A model generated the notes under the pieces. It searched no databases and had not been told where the DNA came from. It worked only from the letters and a program-made list of their open reading frames with translations. Source: Polaromonas sp. (GTDB taxonomy: Bacteria > Pseudomonadota > Gammaproteobacteria > Burkholderiales > Burkholderiaceae_C). From it: a DNA stretch of 64,000 nucleotides. A program made the translations under genes and the position numbers. Position 1 is the stretch's first letter, and each line of letters begins with the position of its first letter. The DNA lies in the NCBI RefSeq assembly GCF_029945685.1, contig NZ_JAQSDA010000003.1:1-64000 (forward strand), given 5' to 3'. Shown in pieces: positions 38,813-48,753 of this stretch.

Positions 38813-39664
38813 ATGGCCGATCCCACCTCTCCCAAACTCCCCGTCGCCGGCGCAGCGGTGCGTATTCCCAAAGCGGTGGCCGCTCCGGGCGCCCCGGCGC
38901 TGAAGGTCCGTCTGAACAAACGCATGGCCGAACTCGGCCTGTGTTCGCGCCGCGAGGCCGACGACTGGATTTCGCGCGGCTGGGTCCGCGTGGACGGCCA
39001 GCCGGCGGTCATGGGCCAGCCGGTGGCCGCCAATGCGCGCATCGACGTGGCGCGCGAAGCCGAGCAGTACCAGCGCCAGCAGGTCACCATCCTGATCAAC
39101 AAGCCGGTCGGTTATGTCAGCGGTCAGGCCGAGGACGGGCACGAACCCGCCGTGGTGCTGGTTCAGCCGCAAAACCGCTGGCGCGAGTGCAACAGCCGCA
39201 TGCGCTGGGGCCATGAGCAGCTGCGCGGCCTGGCGCCGGCGGGCCGGCTCGACATCGACTCAATCGGGCTGCTGGTGCTCACGCAGGACGGCCGCGTCGC
39301 GCGGCAGCTGATCGGCGAGGACTCCGAAATCGAAAAGGAATACCTGGTGCGTGTCACGTATCAGGGTGAACAAGGCGCCGAAACCGTCAATGTCCAGGCC
39401 GTGTTTCCACCGGAAAAACTCGCCTTGTTGCGCCACGGCCTGAGCCTGGACGGCGAGCCTTTGAAGCCGGCGCGCGTCGAATGGCAAAACCCAGAGCAAC
39501 TGCGGTTTGTGCTCAAGGAAGGCAAGAAGCGTCAGATCCGCCGCATGTGCGAGCAGGTCGGGCTGTTTGTGACGGGCCTCAAACGGGTGCGCATCGGCAT
39601 GGTCAACCTTGGGCATCTGCCGGTCGGCCAGTGGCGCTACCTGGCGCCGCACGAACGGTTTTGA
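38813..39664 (+). CDS. rluF: RluF/RsuA-family pseudouridine synthase
   Basis: The 283-residue protein has an N-terminal S4 RNA-binding domain ([22 protein letters not shown]) and an RsuA-type catalytic domain with the Asp in [14 protein letters not shown], and ends with [14 protein letters not shown]. It modifies a uridine in 23S rRNA, probably U2604 as RluF; RluB/RsuA cannot be fully excluded. It is a single gene with its own start (GGGG upstream). Confidence 0.84.
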   Translation: MADPTSPKLPVAGAAVRIPKAVAAPGAPALKVRLNKRMAELGLCSRREADDWISRGWVRVDGQPAVMGQPVAANARIDVAREAEQYQRQQVTILINKPVGYVSGQAEDGHEPAVVLVQPQNRWRECNSRMRWGHEQLRGLAPAGRLDIDSIGLLVLTQDGRVARQLIGEDSEIEKEYLVRVTYQGEQGAETVNVQAVFPPEKLALLRHGLSLDGEPLKPARVEWQNPEQLRFVLKEGKKRQIRRMCEQVGLFVTGLKRVRIGMVNLGHLPVGQWRYLAPHERF

Positions 39665-39673
39665 GCCGGACTT

Positions 39674-39690
39674 GCTCCTGTTTCAGGAGC
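39674..39690. other. Hairpin downstream of rluF
   Basis: GCTCCTG pairs with CAGGAGC around TTT. No T-run follows, so a terminator role is doubtful. Confidence 0.35.
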
Positions 39691-39793
39691 TGCTTGCGCA
39701 CGTCCCTGTTGGGCTCAAGCCGGTTTTCATTCATCAAGTGAGCCCAAAACGATGCGGGTGGACGCCGTCAGCGGCGACCGCGACAATGGCCGC

Positions 39794-41122
39794 ATGACCA
39801 CCCCATCGTCGCCCCGCCCCGCGCGCGCCCTGCTGGCCGATTGGCGCCACCACCTGCACCTGTCCGACGTCCGGGGTCTTGCCCAGCTCGCCACCCAGGG
39901 AACGCTGGGCATCACCGAGCTGGTCGAGAGGGTGCAGGGCAATGTCTACAAGGCGGTTGCCGCCCCCTTTGGCGCCGCCGGGCAGAAGTTTGTGGACCGC
40001 GCGGCGGGTACCTCGGGTGTCCGCAAAAAAGGCATCACCGGCCTGGTCTACGGCAGCGTCAAGGGTGTGACGCGTCTGGCCGGCGGCACCGTCGATGCCC
40101 TGTTGTCGCGCGTGGCGCCCAGGGCGGAGCCGCCAGCCTCGTCGCCGCAGCGCGAAGCCCTGCTTTCGGCTCTCAATGGCGTGCTCGGCGACCAGTTGCT
40201 GGACACCGCCAACCCGCTGGCGATCACCATGAGCGTTCGCCATGATGGCCGGTCGCTGCCCATGGACAAAGTCGAATTGGCGCAGCGCCTGCCGCGCGCG
40301 ACCGGCAAGATCCTGCTGCTGGTGCACGGCCTGTGCATGAACGACCTGCAGTGGCGCGCTGACAGCCCGGCCGATGTGCTGCCGGGCCATGGCCAGGACT
40401 ACGGGGAGGGGCTCGCGAAGGAGCTCGGCTACACACCGGTTTACCTGCACTACAACACCGGCCTGCACACCTCGGTCAATGGCGGGCAGTTGGCGGCATT
40501 GCTCGAGCTGCTGTTGCAGGTCTGGCCGCAGGAGGTCGAGACCCTCAGCCTGCTGACGCACAGCATGGGCGGCCTGGTGGCACGCAGTGCCTGCCACAGT
40601 GCAACGGCGCAGGGCATGCACTGGCCCAGCCGGCTGCGGCACCTGGTTTTTCTGGGCACACCACACCATGGCGCGCCGCTGGAAAAAGTCGGGAGCTGGG
40701 TGGACACCGTGCTCGGCAGCAAGCCGCTGACCCGGCCGTTTGCAAAAATCGGACAGGTCCGCAGCGCGGGCATCACAGACCTGCGGCACGGCCATGTGTT
40801 GCCGGCCGACTGGCAGGGCACCGACCGGTTTGCCGGTGGGACAGACACGCGCCAGCCCTTGCCGCTGCCTTCCGGCGTCGCCTGTTTTGCGGTGGCCGCC
40901 ACGCTGGCTGAGCTCCCGGCGGCGGCAACCACCGGGCGCAGGCTCGATGCCGCACTCGGCGACGGCCTGGTGCCCCTGTCCAGCGCGCTGGGCCAGCACG
41001 GGGAACCGGCGCGCTGCCTGGATTTCCCGGCGGACCGGCAATGGGTGGTGGCCGCTACCGGCCACATCGCCCTGCTGCACAGCCTGCCGGTTTACCAGCA
41101 GCTCAGGCGCTGGCTGACGTGA
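39794..41122 (+). CDS. Alpha/beta hydrolase, lipase/PGAP1-like
   Basis: The 442-residue protein has LLLVHGLCMND, nucleophile Ser257 in LTHSMGGLV, FLGTPHHGAPLEK and a later GDGLVPLSSALG that likely holds the catalytic Asp. It resembles esterase/lipase proteins of unknown substrate. An N-terminal ~150 residues before the hydrolase core are family-specific. The start at ATG 39794 is tentative; ATG 39752 would add 14 residues. Confidence 0.75.
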   Translation: MTTPSSPRPARALLADWRHHLHLSDVRGLAQLATQGTLGITELVERVQGNVYKAVAAPFGAAGQKFVDRAAGTSGVRKKGITGLVYGSVKGVTRLAGGTVDALLSRVAPRAEPPASSPQREALLSALNGVLGDQLLDTANPLAITMSVRHDGRSLPMDKVELAQRLPRATGKILLLVHGLCMNDLQWRADSPADVLPGHGQDYGEGLAKELGYTPVYLHYNTGLHTSVNGGQLAALLELLLQVWPQEVETLSLLTHSMGGLVARSACHSATAQGMHWPSRLRHLVFLGTPHHGAPLEKVGSWVDTVLGSKPLTRPFAKIGQVRSAGITDLRHGHVLPADWQGTDRFAGGTDTRQPLPLPSGVACFAVAATLAELPAAATTGRRLDAALGDGLVPLSSALGQHGEPARCLDFPADRQWVVAATGHIALLHSLPVYQQLRRWLT

Positions 41123-41168
41123 GCCTTCAATTCGCCGCCCGCGTCCGCCTCCTCATCCGCATGCGGTG

Positions 41169-41185
41169 CTAATTCAAGGCTAATT
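41169..41185 (+). promoter_or_regulatory. Direct-repeat OmpR/PmrA-type operator candidate
   Basis: CTAATT-N5-CTAATT, i.e. two half-sites one helical turn apart, 44 nt upstream of the two-component operon. The layout matches the CTTAAT-N5-CTTAAT type of PmrA/QseB-like regulators. Confidence 0.45.
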
Positions 41186-41229
41186 CAGTCCGGCGAAGAT
41201 ACCCTCTCCACCACCACACTCTGCCCACC

Positions 41230-41619
41230 ATGGACACCTTTGCCGAACGTGTTGCCCGCGCCATTCTGCTAGCCGCCGGTGTGAGCGCCGTGTGGGTCCT
41301 GCTCGCCTTGCCGCCAGCAGGCGGCGCGGCGCTGCCGCTGCTTCTGCACCACCGGTTCCTGATTGCCGTGCTGGCCGCTGCACTGCTGGGCGCCGTGCTG
41401 GTGCGGACCCTCCGGCCGGCCGTGGTGGCGACGGGGCTGCTCAGCCAGGCCGGTTTTGTCGGGATTGCGCTGGCCATGCCCGGTTTCAGCGCGACCACGG
41501 CCTTCTACCTGAACCTGGCCGGCATGGCTGCCCTGCTGTGTGCCGGCGCCCTGCTGCTGCATTCGGCCAGGCGGCAGGCGCGCTGGGAAGGCCTGACGCC
41601 GCGGCACGGGGAGGCCTGA
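41230..41619 (+). CDS. Small four-helix membrane protein, function unknown
   Basis: This 129-residue hydrophobic protein has about four predicted membrane helices (~10-28, 38-57, 63-83, 90-110) and a basic C-terminal tail. I do not recognise a family. Its stop overlaps the response-regulator ATG (TGATG), so it is cotranslated with the two-component system and may help signal sensing or report membrane state. Confidence 0.65.
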   Translation: MDTFAERVARAILLAAGVSAVWVLLALPPAGGAALPLLLHHRFLIAVLAAALLGAVLVRTLRPAVVATGLLSQAGFVGIALAMPGFSATTAFYLNLAGMAALLCAGALLLHSARRQARWEGLTPRHGEA

Positions 41620-42347
41620 TGCGCGTTCTGCTGGTGGAAGACGACGACATGATTGGCCGCAGCCTGCAGCAGGCGCTGGAGACCAATGGCTGGTCGGTGG
41701 ACTGGGTGCGTGACGGCCTGCTGGCGCAAAGTGCGCTGGCCGATGGCGCTTACGCCTGCGTGCTGCTGGACCTGGGCCTGCCCAGGCGCGATGGTCTCGA
41801 GGTGTTGCGCCAGGCCCGTGTCCGCGGGGATGCCACGCCGGTGCTGGTGCTCACCGCGCGTGATGGCCTGGACGACCGCATTGCCGGGCTGGATCTGGGG
41901 GCCGACGACTACCTTCTCAAGCCCTACGAGTTTCGCGAGCTGCTGGCGCGCATGCGTGCGGTCATCCGGCGGCGTGACGGCAGCGCGCATTCGGTGATCG
42001 GCAACGGCATGGTGCAACTGGACCTGACCACCCGCGAGGTGCTGGTCAACGGCGAACCCTCGGCGCTGTCTGCGCGCGAGTACGCGCTGCTTCACGCCTT
42101 GCTGGAACGGCCGGGCGCCATCCTGTCGCGCGACCAGCTTGAAAACCGCATCTACGGCTGGGGCGAAGAAGTCATGAGCAATGCGGTCGATGTGCTGATC
42201 CACGGCATGCGCAAGAAACTGGGGGCGGACACCATCCGCAACGTGCGCGGCCTGGGCTGGCGCATCGCGGCCGCCGCACCGGCAGCCTCACCTGCCTTGG
42301 TGGCGGCGCCACAGGCCGTAACCACAGCCTCCGGAGACCCGGCATGA
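41619..42347 (+). CDS. OmpR/QseB-family response regulator
   Basis: The 242-residue protein has a receiver domain with acidic pocket EDDD, phospho-acceptor Asp51 (LLDLGLPRRDG), Thr79 and Lys101 (LLKPYEF). The C-terminal OmpR-type winged helix has LSAREYALLHALL and VDVLIHGMRKKLG. It is preceded by GGGGAG and overlaps the kinase start by ATGA. It probably autoregulates via the direct repeat at 41169-41185. Confidence 0.92.
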   Translation: MRVLLVEDDDMIGRSLQQALETNGWSVDWVRDGLLAQSALADGAYACVLLDLGLPRRDGLEVLRQARVRGDATPVLVLTARDGLDDRIAGLDLGADDYLLKPYEFRELLARMRAVIRRRDGSAHSVIGNGMVQLDLTTREVLVNGEPSALSAREYALLHALLERPGAILSRDQLENRIYGWGEEVMSNAVDVLIHGMRKKLGADTIRNVRGLGWRIAAAAPAASPALVAAPQAVTTASGDPA

Positions 42348-43702
42348 TGTTTCACGTTTTCCCCGCTGGACGGCTGTGCTCGTTGCGCCGGGCGCTGCTG
42401 CTCTGGCTGGTGCCGGTGTTTTTGCTGGTGGGCGCCGCTTCGGCGGGTTTTGCCTACTGGAGCTATCTGCGCATGGCCAGCGCCTTCATGGACAACCAGA
42501 TGGAGTTGCTGGCCGAGTCCATGGCGGCGCAGGAGCAGGACATCGCGTTGCCCCCGCTGACACGCGAGCGGGTGCACAAGCTGGGGACCTATGTGGTGCA
42601 GGTGTTTGATGCCGCCGGCCAGCCCCGCTTCAGCTCATGGCCGGAATCGGCCATGGCGCTGTTGGCAACACCGGGTTTTCAGGACGTCAGGACAGGCGGA
42701 GAGCGCTGGCGCGTCTACACCACCGGGCCGGGCAAGGCCGAGGCATCGCGCCGCATCCAGGTGCTGCAAAGCAGCGAGTTTCGCCGTCACGTCGCCGTCG
42801 GGCAGGCCGGCGCCGCCATCGCGCCCGTGATCCTGCTGCTGCCGCTGTCGGTGCTGATCCTGTGGTGCGTGGTGGCCATGGTCTCGCGTGAGGTGGGCAC
42901 GATCGCCCGCCAGACCTCGGCACAGGACGAACACAACATCGCCGAGCTGCCGCTGGACCGGGTGCCGCGTGAAATTGCGCCGCTGGTCATTTCCTTCAAC
43001 AGCCTGCTGACGCGACTGCGCGATGCATTTGCCACGCAGCGCCGCTTTGTGCAGGATGCGGCCCATGAGTTGCGCACGCCCATCACCGCGGTCGGCCTGC
43101 AGCTCGAAAACCTGCGCGGCGACCTGTGCACCGGCGCGCCGGCGCAGCGTTTCGCCCAGCTCGAGGCGGGCATCCAGCGGGCGCAGCGGCTGGTGGACCA
43201 GTTGCTCAAGCTTTCACGCCATGAGTCGGCAGGCGCAGAACCAGCCTTGGGGCCGATCAATGTGCACCAGGTGCTGCACGAAAGCATCAACCAGCTGATC
43301 ACGCTGGCTGACCAGCGCGGCATGGATCTGGGGCTGGACGCCTCCGGGCTGCCCGCCGAGGCCGCCATGCTGCACTGCCCCGCGAGTGATCTGCGCAGCG
43401 TCGTGGATAACCTGATCGAGAATGCCTTGCGCCATGCCCCGCAAGGCAGCGTGGTGGATGTGCGCGTCGCGAGTGTGCAGGGGCGTCTGCTCATCGAAGT
43501 GGAAGATGCCGGCCCCGGTATTCCGCCCGAGCTGCAGGGCCGGGTGTTTGACCGTTTTTTCCGGGTGCCGGGAAGCGACGCGGGTGGCAGCGGTCTGGGG
43601 CTGGCCATTGCGCAGGCGGCGGCCAGGCGTTGCGGCCTGCGCATCACCCTGCGCAACCGAGAAGGTCGCAGCGGCCTGGTGGCGCGTGTCGAGACGCTGT
43701 GA
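42344..43702 (+). CDS. QseC/PmrB-like sensor histidine kinase
   Basis: The 452-residue protein has an N-terminal membrane segment (~15-37), a periplasmic domain, a second membrane segment (~155-180) and a HAMP-like linker. The dimerisation domain carries His241 (DAAHELRTPI). The ATPase motifs are DNLIENALRHAP, EDAGPGIPPE and GGSGLGLAIAQAA. It phosphorylates the cognate OmpR-type regulator. Stimulus unknown. Confidence 0.92.
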   Translation: MMFHVFPAGRLCSLRRALLLWLVPVFLLVGAASAGFAYWSYLRMASAFMDNQMELLAESMAAQEQDIALPPLTRERVHKLGTYVVQVFDAAGQPRFSSWPESAMALLATPGFQDVRTGGERWRVYTTGPGKAEASRRIQVLQSSEFRRHVAVGQAGAAIAPVILLLPLSVLILWCVVAMVSREVGTIARQTSAQDEHNIAELPLDRVPREIAPLVISFNSLLTRLRDAFATQRRFVQDAAHELRTPITAVGLQLENLRGDLCTGAPAQRFAQLEAGIQRAQRLVDQLLKLSRHESAGAEPALGPINVHQVLHESINQLITLADQRGMDLGLDASGLPAEAAMLHCPASDLRSVVDNLIENALRHAPQGSVVDVRVASVQGRLLIEVEDAGPGIPPELQGRVFDRFFRVPGSDAGGSGLGLAIAQAAARRCGLRITLRNREGRSGLVARVETL

Positions 43703-43722
43703 AGTGGTGCCCTCATTGCCAG

Positions 43723-43750
43723 CTAAGACTTCGCTCATGGTCGCCTAATT
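43723..43750 (+). promoter_or_regulatory. Three 11-bp-phased CT-A/C-A-T/G half-sites
   Basis: CTAAGA (43723), CTCATG (43734) and CTAATT (43745) are exactly 11 bp apart, like the operator of the upstream two-component operon. It is a candidate site for the same response regulator. Confidence 0.3.
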
Positions 43751-43846
43751 TGCCGCAAATACAGTGAGATCACGGTTGAAGTTTGAGCTTGCGAGAGACG
43801 GACCCAACCGAATTTTCCGGTTTCAACCACTCACTGAAAGATCATC

Positions 43847-44152
43847 ATGAACAAGTCTTACGCCCTCATCGCCATCGCTGCCTTTGCTGCCATCGCTTCC
43901 ACCGGCGTGCGCGCCGAAACGCCCGATCCGGCCTCGCAGTTTGCGCTGCAGTCCGAAGGCAGCCGCACCCGCGCCGAAGTTTTGGCCGAGGCCGTGACCG
44001 CGGTCAAGACCTACAGCAATATTCCCTCCGGTTCGCGTGTGGCCGCGCCGGTGAAGTCTGCCGTGCCCACCGCCATCGTGCGTGGTGAGGCTGCGCAGGC
44101 CCTGCGTCTGGGCAAGATCCGCAGCGGCGAGCTGACCGGCCTGGAAGGCTGA
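43847..44152 (+). CDS. Small exported protein, DUF4148-like
   Basis: The 101-residue protein has an N-terminal signal peptide (to about GVRAE) and a mature helical part with SRTRAEVLAEAV, similar to the DUF4148-type small exported proteins of Betaproteobacteria. Function unknown. It lies 145 nt after the kinase gene in the same direction with its own leader, which has three 11-bp-phased motifs (43723-43750). Confidence 0.7.
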   Translation: MNKSYALIAIAAFAAIASTGVRAETPDPASQFALQSEGSRTRAEVLAEAVTAVKTYSNIPSGSRVAAPVKSAVPTAIVRGEAAQALRLGKIRSGELTGLEG

Positions 44153-44206
44153 GCCGGCCAGCGGTCGCGGGCCCCGGGGCGCATCCCGGACCCGCGATAA
44201 TCAGGT

Positions 44207-44233
44207 CTTGAAATATGCGACGACGCCCCTAAC
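44207..44233 (+). promoter_or_regulatory. Heat-shock (sigma-32) promoter of htpG
   Basis: CTTGAAA (44207-44213), a 12-bp spacer, then CCCCTAAC (44226-44233) closely fits the sigma-32 consensus CTTGAAA-N11-16-CCCCATnT. It lies 48-74 nt upstream of htpG. Confidence 0.75.
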
Positions 44234-44250
44234 TCCAGGGGCGTTTGTTT
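44223..44250 (+). terminator. Terminator-like hairpin overlapping the htpG promoter
   Basis: ACGCCCC (44223-44229) pairs with GGGGCGT (44238-44244), followed by TTTGTTTTATT. It likely ends the upstream small-protein transcript, but its left arm overlaps the sigma-32 -10 element. Confidence 0.6.
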
Positions 44251-44280
44251 TATTCCCCCTGATTTTCAAGAACCCACATC

Positions 44281-46161
44281 ATGAGCAAGCAAACCCTCTC
44301 CTTCCAGGCCGAAGTGGCCCAACTGCTGAAGCTGGTCACCCATTCGCTGTATTCCAACCCGGACATTTTTCTTCGTGAGCTGGTCTCCAACGCCTCGGAC
44401 GCCTGCGACAAGCTGCGTTTTGAAGGCCTGAACAATGCCGAGCTGTACGAGGACGCGCCGAATCTCGAAGTACGTGTCAGCTTCGACAAGACGGCCAAAA
44501 CCATCACCATCACCGACAACGGTATTGGCCTGTCGCAGATCGATGCGGTGGAGCACCTCGGCACGATTGCCAAAAGCGGCACGCGTGACTTCATGGCCAA
44601 ACTCTCGGGCGACCAGAAAAACGACGCCCAGTTGATTGGCCAGTTCGGCGTCGGTTTTTATTCCGGTTTCATCGTCGCCGACAAGATCACCGTCGAGAGC
44701 CGCCGAGCCGGCTTGCCGGCGAGTGAGGCTGTGCGCTGGACCAGTGCCGGTACCGGCGACTTTGAAGTGGAAACGATAGAGCGTGCTGAGCGCGGCACCA
44801 GTGTCATTCTGCATTTGAAGGACGACGCCAGCGAGTACCTCAACACCTGGAAACTCAAAGGCATCATCAGCAAGTACTCCGACCATATTTCCCTGCCCAT
44901 CCTGATGCGGAAGGAAGAATGGAAGGAAGGCGAGAACGACCAACCCGGCGAAATGGTGACCAGCGACGAGTGGGAAACCGTGAACCAGGCCGCGGCCCTG
45001 TGGACACGCGCCAAGAAGGACATCACGCAAGAGCAGTACGACGAGTTCTACAAACAGATCAGCTACGACAACCAGAGCCCGCTGGCCAGCACGCATAACC
45101 GCGTCGAAGGCGCGACCGAATACACGCAGCTGCTTTACATCCCGGCCAAGGCGCCCATGGATCTGTTCAACCGCGACAAGGCCGCCGGCGTCAAGCTGTA
45201 TGTCAAGCGCGTCTTCATCATGGACGACGCGCAGGCACTGTTGCCGGTCTACCTGCGTTTCGTCAAGGGTGTGGTCGATTCGTCCGACCTGCCGCTCAAC
45301 GTCTCGCGCGAGTTGCTGCAGGAAAGCCGCGCCGTCAAGGCCATCCGCGAAGGCTGCACCAAACGCGTGTTGTCCATGATCGAGGACCTGGCCACCAACG
45401 AGCCGGAGAAGTTTGCCAGCTTTTACGCCGAGTTCGGTGCGGTGCTCAAGGAAGGCCTGGGCGAAGACTTCGCCAACCGCGAGCGCCTGGCCAAGCTGCT
45501 GCGTTTTTCCAGCTCAACGACCGACACCGTCAGTGTGGGTTTCGCCGACTACAAGGGGCGCATGAAGGAAGGCCAGGACGCGATTTATTACATCACCGCC
45601 GACACCCAGGCTGCGGGCAAGAACAGCCCCCAGCTCGAGATCTTCCGAAAGAAGGGCATCGAGGTGCTGCTCATGACCGACCGTGTCGATGAGTGGGCGC
45701 TGAACTATCTGCACGAGTTCGACGGTACGCCGCTGCAGTCGGTCGCCAAGGGCGCGGTGGACCTCGGCAAGCTGCAGGACGAGGACGAGAAAAAAGCCGC
45801 CGAGGAAGCGCAGACCCAGTTCAAACCCATGCTCGACCGACTCAAGGAAGCCTTGAAGGACAAAGCCTCCGATGTGCGCGCCACGACAAGGCTGGTCGAT
45901 TCGCCGGCTTGCCTGGTGGTGCAGGAAGGTGACATGTCCACGCAGCTGGCGCGCATGCTCAAGCAGGCCGGTCAGGCCGCGCCCGAGGTCAAGCCGATTC
46001 TGGAAATCAATGCCCAGCACCCGCTGGTCAAAAAGCTCGAAGGAAGTGACCACTTCGACGACCTCGCCCACATCCTGTTCGATCAGGCCCTGCTGGCTGA
46101 AGGTGGCCTGCCGGATGATCCCTCGGCTTATGTGAAACGCGTCAACGCCCTGCTGGTCTGA
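44281..46161 (+). CDS. htpG: Molecular chaperone HtpG (Hsp90)
   Basis: The 626-residue protein is a full-length bacterial Hsp90. The N-terminal GHKL ATPase has [22 protein letters not shown] and [11 protein letters not shown]. The middle domain has [19 protein letters not shown] and the C-terminal dimerisation domain is intact. It is a cytosolic ATP-dependent chaperone. A sigma-32-type promoter upstream explains heat-shock control. Confidence 0.97.
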   Translation: MSKQTLSFQAEVAQLLKLVTHSLYSNPDIFLRELVSNASDACDKLRFEGLNNAELYEDAPNLEVRVSFDKTAKTITITDNGIGLSQIDAVEHLGTIAKSGTRDFMAKLSGDQKNDAQLIGQFGVGFYSGFIVADKITVESRRAGLPASEAVRWTSAGTGDFEVETIERAERGTSVILHLKDDASEYLNTWKLKGIISKYSDHISLPILMRKEEWKEGENDQPGEMVTSDEWETVNQAAALWTRAKKDITQEQYDEFYKQISYDNQSPLASTHNRVEGATEYTQLLYIPAKAPMDLFNRDKAAGVKLYVKRVFIMDDAQALLPVYLRFVKGVVDSSDLPLNVSRELLQESRAVKAIREGCTKRVLSMIEDLATNEPEKFASFYAEFGAVLKEGLGEDFANRERLAKLLRFSSSTTDTVSVGFADYKGRMKEGQDAIYYITADTQAAGKNSPQLEIFRKKGIEVLLMTDRVDEWALNYLHEFDGTPLQSVAKGAVDLGKLQDEDEKKAAEEAQTQFKPMLDRLKEALKDKASDVRATTRLVDSPACLVVQEGDMSTQLARMLKQAGQAAPEVKPILEINAQHPLVKKLEGSDHFDDLAHILFDQALLAEGGLPDDPSAYVKRVNALLV

Positions 46162-46185
46162 CCTTGCGCCCGGTGCGGACCTGGC

Positions 46186-46878
46186 TCAGCGCCGGGTACC
46201 GCCCAGCGGCTCAAACGGGTTGACCGGCTCGCCTTTCCACCACTGCTTTTCGGGGCCCAGACGGAAGATGGCAAAGTGCAGATGGGGCGCTTCCGGACTG
46301 GCATTTCCGCTGGAGCCGACATGGCCGATCACATGGCCACGGCGCACCGTCTGGCCTTCTGCCAGGCCTTCTGCGTATCCGTCGAGGTGGGCATAGTAGT
46401 AGGCGAGCTTGTCGGTCGCATCGAACTGGTAAATGGTGATGCCGCCAGGTTTGCTGAGAAAAAGTTTGACGATACGCCCGTCGTCCACGGCAAGTACGGG
46501 CGTGCCGCGCGGCGCTTGAATGTCGATGGCCTCGTGGCCACGCTGGTTGCTGTCGCGACCATCAGCGAAGGTGTCTCGCAGGTCTCGCGCGGAAACGCCC
46601 TGCACGGGCAGCAGCAGCGCCGGTATGCCAGTCAGGGAAACAGAAGCTTGCGCTGGTGCCGATGCCGGCACCGGCGCTGCTGGGGGAAATGTCGGGTCAG
46701 TACGCACTGGCCGGGTGGTCGCCGATGCATCAGGGGCGAGAAGTGTTGCCTGTGTCGGCTCGGGTGATGAGGCGGGGTGCATGAGCACCCAGAGGACGCC
46801 CATGAGAAAAACCGCAGCCGCTAACCAGCCTCCCCAATACCTACGGACAGGCCGATCAGGCATGGACGCTGACGGCAA
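46186..46878 (-). CDS. M23-family metallopeptidase (LytM domain)
   Basis: The 230-residue protein has an N-terminal membrane anchor (~13-33), a proline/alanine-rich linker and a C-terminal M23 domain. Zinc-ligand motifs are [15 protein letters not shown] (HxxxD) and PHLHFAI (HxH). Both sets are intact, so it may cut peptidoglycan cross-links rather than act only as an activator. It overlaps the upstream L,D-transpeptidase gene by 23 nt. ATG 46863 is an alternative start. Confidence 0.88.
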   Translation of the reverse strand: MPSASMPDRPVRRYWGGWLAAAVFLMGVLWVLMHPASSPEPTQATLLAPDASATTRPVRTDPTFPPAAPVPASAPAQASVSLTGIPALLLPVQGVSARDLRDTFADGRDSNQRGHEAIDIQAPRGTPVLAVDDGRIVKLFLSKPGGITIYQFDATDKLAYYYAHLDGYAEGLAEGQTVRRGHVIGHVGSSGNASPEAPHLHFAIFRLGPEKQWWKGEPVNPFEPLGGTRR

Positions 46879-47887
46879 ACCCTGGTTTCACAACTTGTGC
46901 CAGGCGCAGCACGTCCCAGTTGGTCAGGTGAATGCAGCCGTTGGTTTCGGCCGTCCCCACACGGGAGGGATCGGGGGTGCCGTGGATGCCCCAGTGGGGC
47001 TTGCTCAGCCCCAGCCAGTACACACCCACCGGGTTGTTGGGTCCCGCAGGAATGTCGGTTTTGGCATTGGTCTGCTTGGCATTTTTAAGCAACACCGGAT
47101 CGTAGGTGAACACCGGGTTCTTCGCCGCATTCCTGACTTCCATGCGACCAAGGGGCAGCGGGTCCGAAGCACCGCCTATGCTGGCCGGAAAGGCGGCAAC
47201 AGGAAGATCGGCCTTGTCGAGCAGATAGAGCACCCGTTCCGATTTGTCGATACGAATGGATGCTGCCAGAGCCGGTGATTTGTCAACGCTGGTGGCGGGA
47301 ACGATGATGTTGTCTCCGGGCTCGAACTTGCTTGCGCGATTGGCGTCGCGCAGCCACTTCGCACTGCAGTGAAATTTCTCGGCGAGCGCCTCCTGGATGG
47401 TTTCATAGTCCAGCGATTTCAGTTTGGCTCGTTCCATCATGTCCGCAGGCGTTTTTGTGAACGGACCCGCGGCGTCTTCCTTGGTGATGGTGTATTCCTT
47501 CAGTACCGGTACGGACGTTTCACCCACCAGCCTCCTCCATGTTTCTGCGTCCACGCGGCCGGTTGATTTCAGGGCGTTGGCGGTCTGGAAAGCGGCCACC
47601 ATGCGGCGCATGTTGGTCCCGAAGGCGCCGTCAATCTCGCCGGGAGAAAACCATGCGCGATCAAGCAGGATCTGCGCACGCAAGACGGATTCTCCGCGTG
47701 CGCCCGAGCCCAGAACAGGCATATCGGCGGCCGCGTTCACGCGTGCCATCATGGCCGTTCCGGTCTGGCTGACGGCTGCGGTGGCATTTTTGCGCTGGGA
47801 CTGTGGGACGGCGGCTGCGGGAAATGCGGCACAGGCGGCCAGCCAAGAAAGCAGATGGCGGCGGGAAAGAAGGGAGTTTGTTTGCAT
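46856..47887 (-). CDS. L,D-transpeptidase (YkuD) with peptidoglycan-binding domain
   Basis: The 343-residue protein has an N-terminal signal with twin Arg ([17 protein letters not shown]), a peptidoglycan-binding domain (~60-130) and a C-terminal YkuD domain. Catalytic His302 (WGIHGT) and Cys318 (TNGCIHL) are present. It makes 3-3 cross-links or anchors proteins to peptidoglycan. ATG 47887 was chosen as the first Met before the signal. It is coupled to the M23 gene. Confidence 0.88.
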   Translation of the reverse strand: MQTNSLLSRRHLLSWLAACAAFPAAAVPQSQRKNATAAVSQTGTAMMARVNAAADMPVLGSGARGESVLRAQILLDRAWFSPGEIDGAFGTNMRRMVAAFQTANALKSTGRVDAETWRRLVGETSVPVLKEYTITKEDAAGPFTKTPADMMERAKLKSLDYETIQEALAEKFHCSAKWLRDANRASKFEPGDNIIVPATSVDKSPALAASIRIDKSERVLYLLDKADLPVAAFPASIGGASDPLPLGRMEVRNAAKNPVFTYDPVLLKNAKQTNAKTDIPAGPNNPVGVYWLGLSKPHWGIHGTPDPSRVGTAETNGCIHLTNWDVLRLAQVVKPGFAVSVHA

Positions 47888-48024
47888 GGCGAAGATTCCG
47901 TAGGCCCGGCATGGGGCCTGGCCATGGTGGGGCCGCCGGCCAACGGATCGTGTCAGCAAACAGCGTGTTGTCAGGTCATGAAAGGCGCTGCGACGGCACC
48001 TGCCTTGACCAACACGGCGCTGGA

Positions 48025-48732
48025 TCAGTGCGCCGTTGGTTCGAAGCCGCCGGCGCTGCGAAGGCTGGCGGCTTCTTCACTGGTGAGCAGCTCAATCAAT
48101 GTGGCCGCTGCTTGCGGCTGCGTGGCCCGGCTGCAGACGGCGGCGGTGTAGACCGTTGCCAGTTCGAACTCTTTCGGCAAGGCCGCCACCAGTTGCACGC
48201 CCGGGGCGAAGATGATTTCAGTCACCTGGGTGCAGCCGATGGCGCCGGGCTCGCCGGCTTGCGACAGGGCTTGCATGGCCGCTGCGCCATTGGGATAGGG
48301 ACGCAGGCGATCGCCCAGTTCGGCCTCAATACCAAGCTGTTTGAGCACGTTCATGAAGTGAATACCGGCCGTGGCCTTGACCGGGTCGGGAAAATAAACA
48401 GTGCTTGCCGCCAGCAGGGCCTGCCTGAGCTGGGTCGCACTTTCCAGCAAGGGCGTGGCGACGCCGTCTTTCACGGCGATACCGGTTTTCACAATGCCCA
48501 GCGGCCAGGCACTGCCGGGCTTCACATGACCGCTTTCGGTCAGCTGCGTGATCAGTGCATCGGTCAGGATGACGGCATCGCAAGGGGCACCGGCCAGCAG
48601 CTGATCCCGCATCATGCCGACGGCATTGAAGCTGCCTTCGATGGCCAGGCCTGTCTTTCCGAGAAAGCGCGCCTGCAGCGCGGAGACCAGGCCTTTGGCG
48701 GCGCCGCCGCTGAGCAGATGAAGTGGGGTCAT
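48025..48732 (-). CDS. ModA-like substrate-binding protein lacking a signal peptide
   Basis: The 235-residue protein resembles the type II periplasmic-binding fold of ModA ([20 protein letters not shown] start; [10 protein letters not shown] late). However, it starts directly at the first beta strand with no export signal. It may act in the cytoplasm or be a ligand sensor. It lies 21 nt downstream of a Bug gene and is probably cotranscribed. Confidence 0.72.
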   Translation of the reverse strand: MTPLHLLSGGAAKGLVSALQARFLGKTGLAIEGSFNAVGMMRDQLLAGAPCDAVILTDALITQLTESGHVKPGSAWPLGIVKTGIAVKDGVATPLLESATQLRQALLAASTVYFPDPVKATAGIHFMNVLKQLGIEAELGDRLRPYPNGAAAMQALSQAGEPGAIGCTQVTEIIFAPGVQLVAALPKEFELATVYTAAVCSRATQPQAAATLIELLTSEEAASLRSAGGFEPTAH

Positions 48733-48753
48733 GGATGTTCCGGTCTGTCTGTC

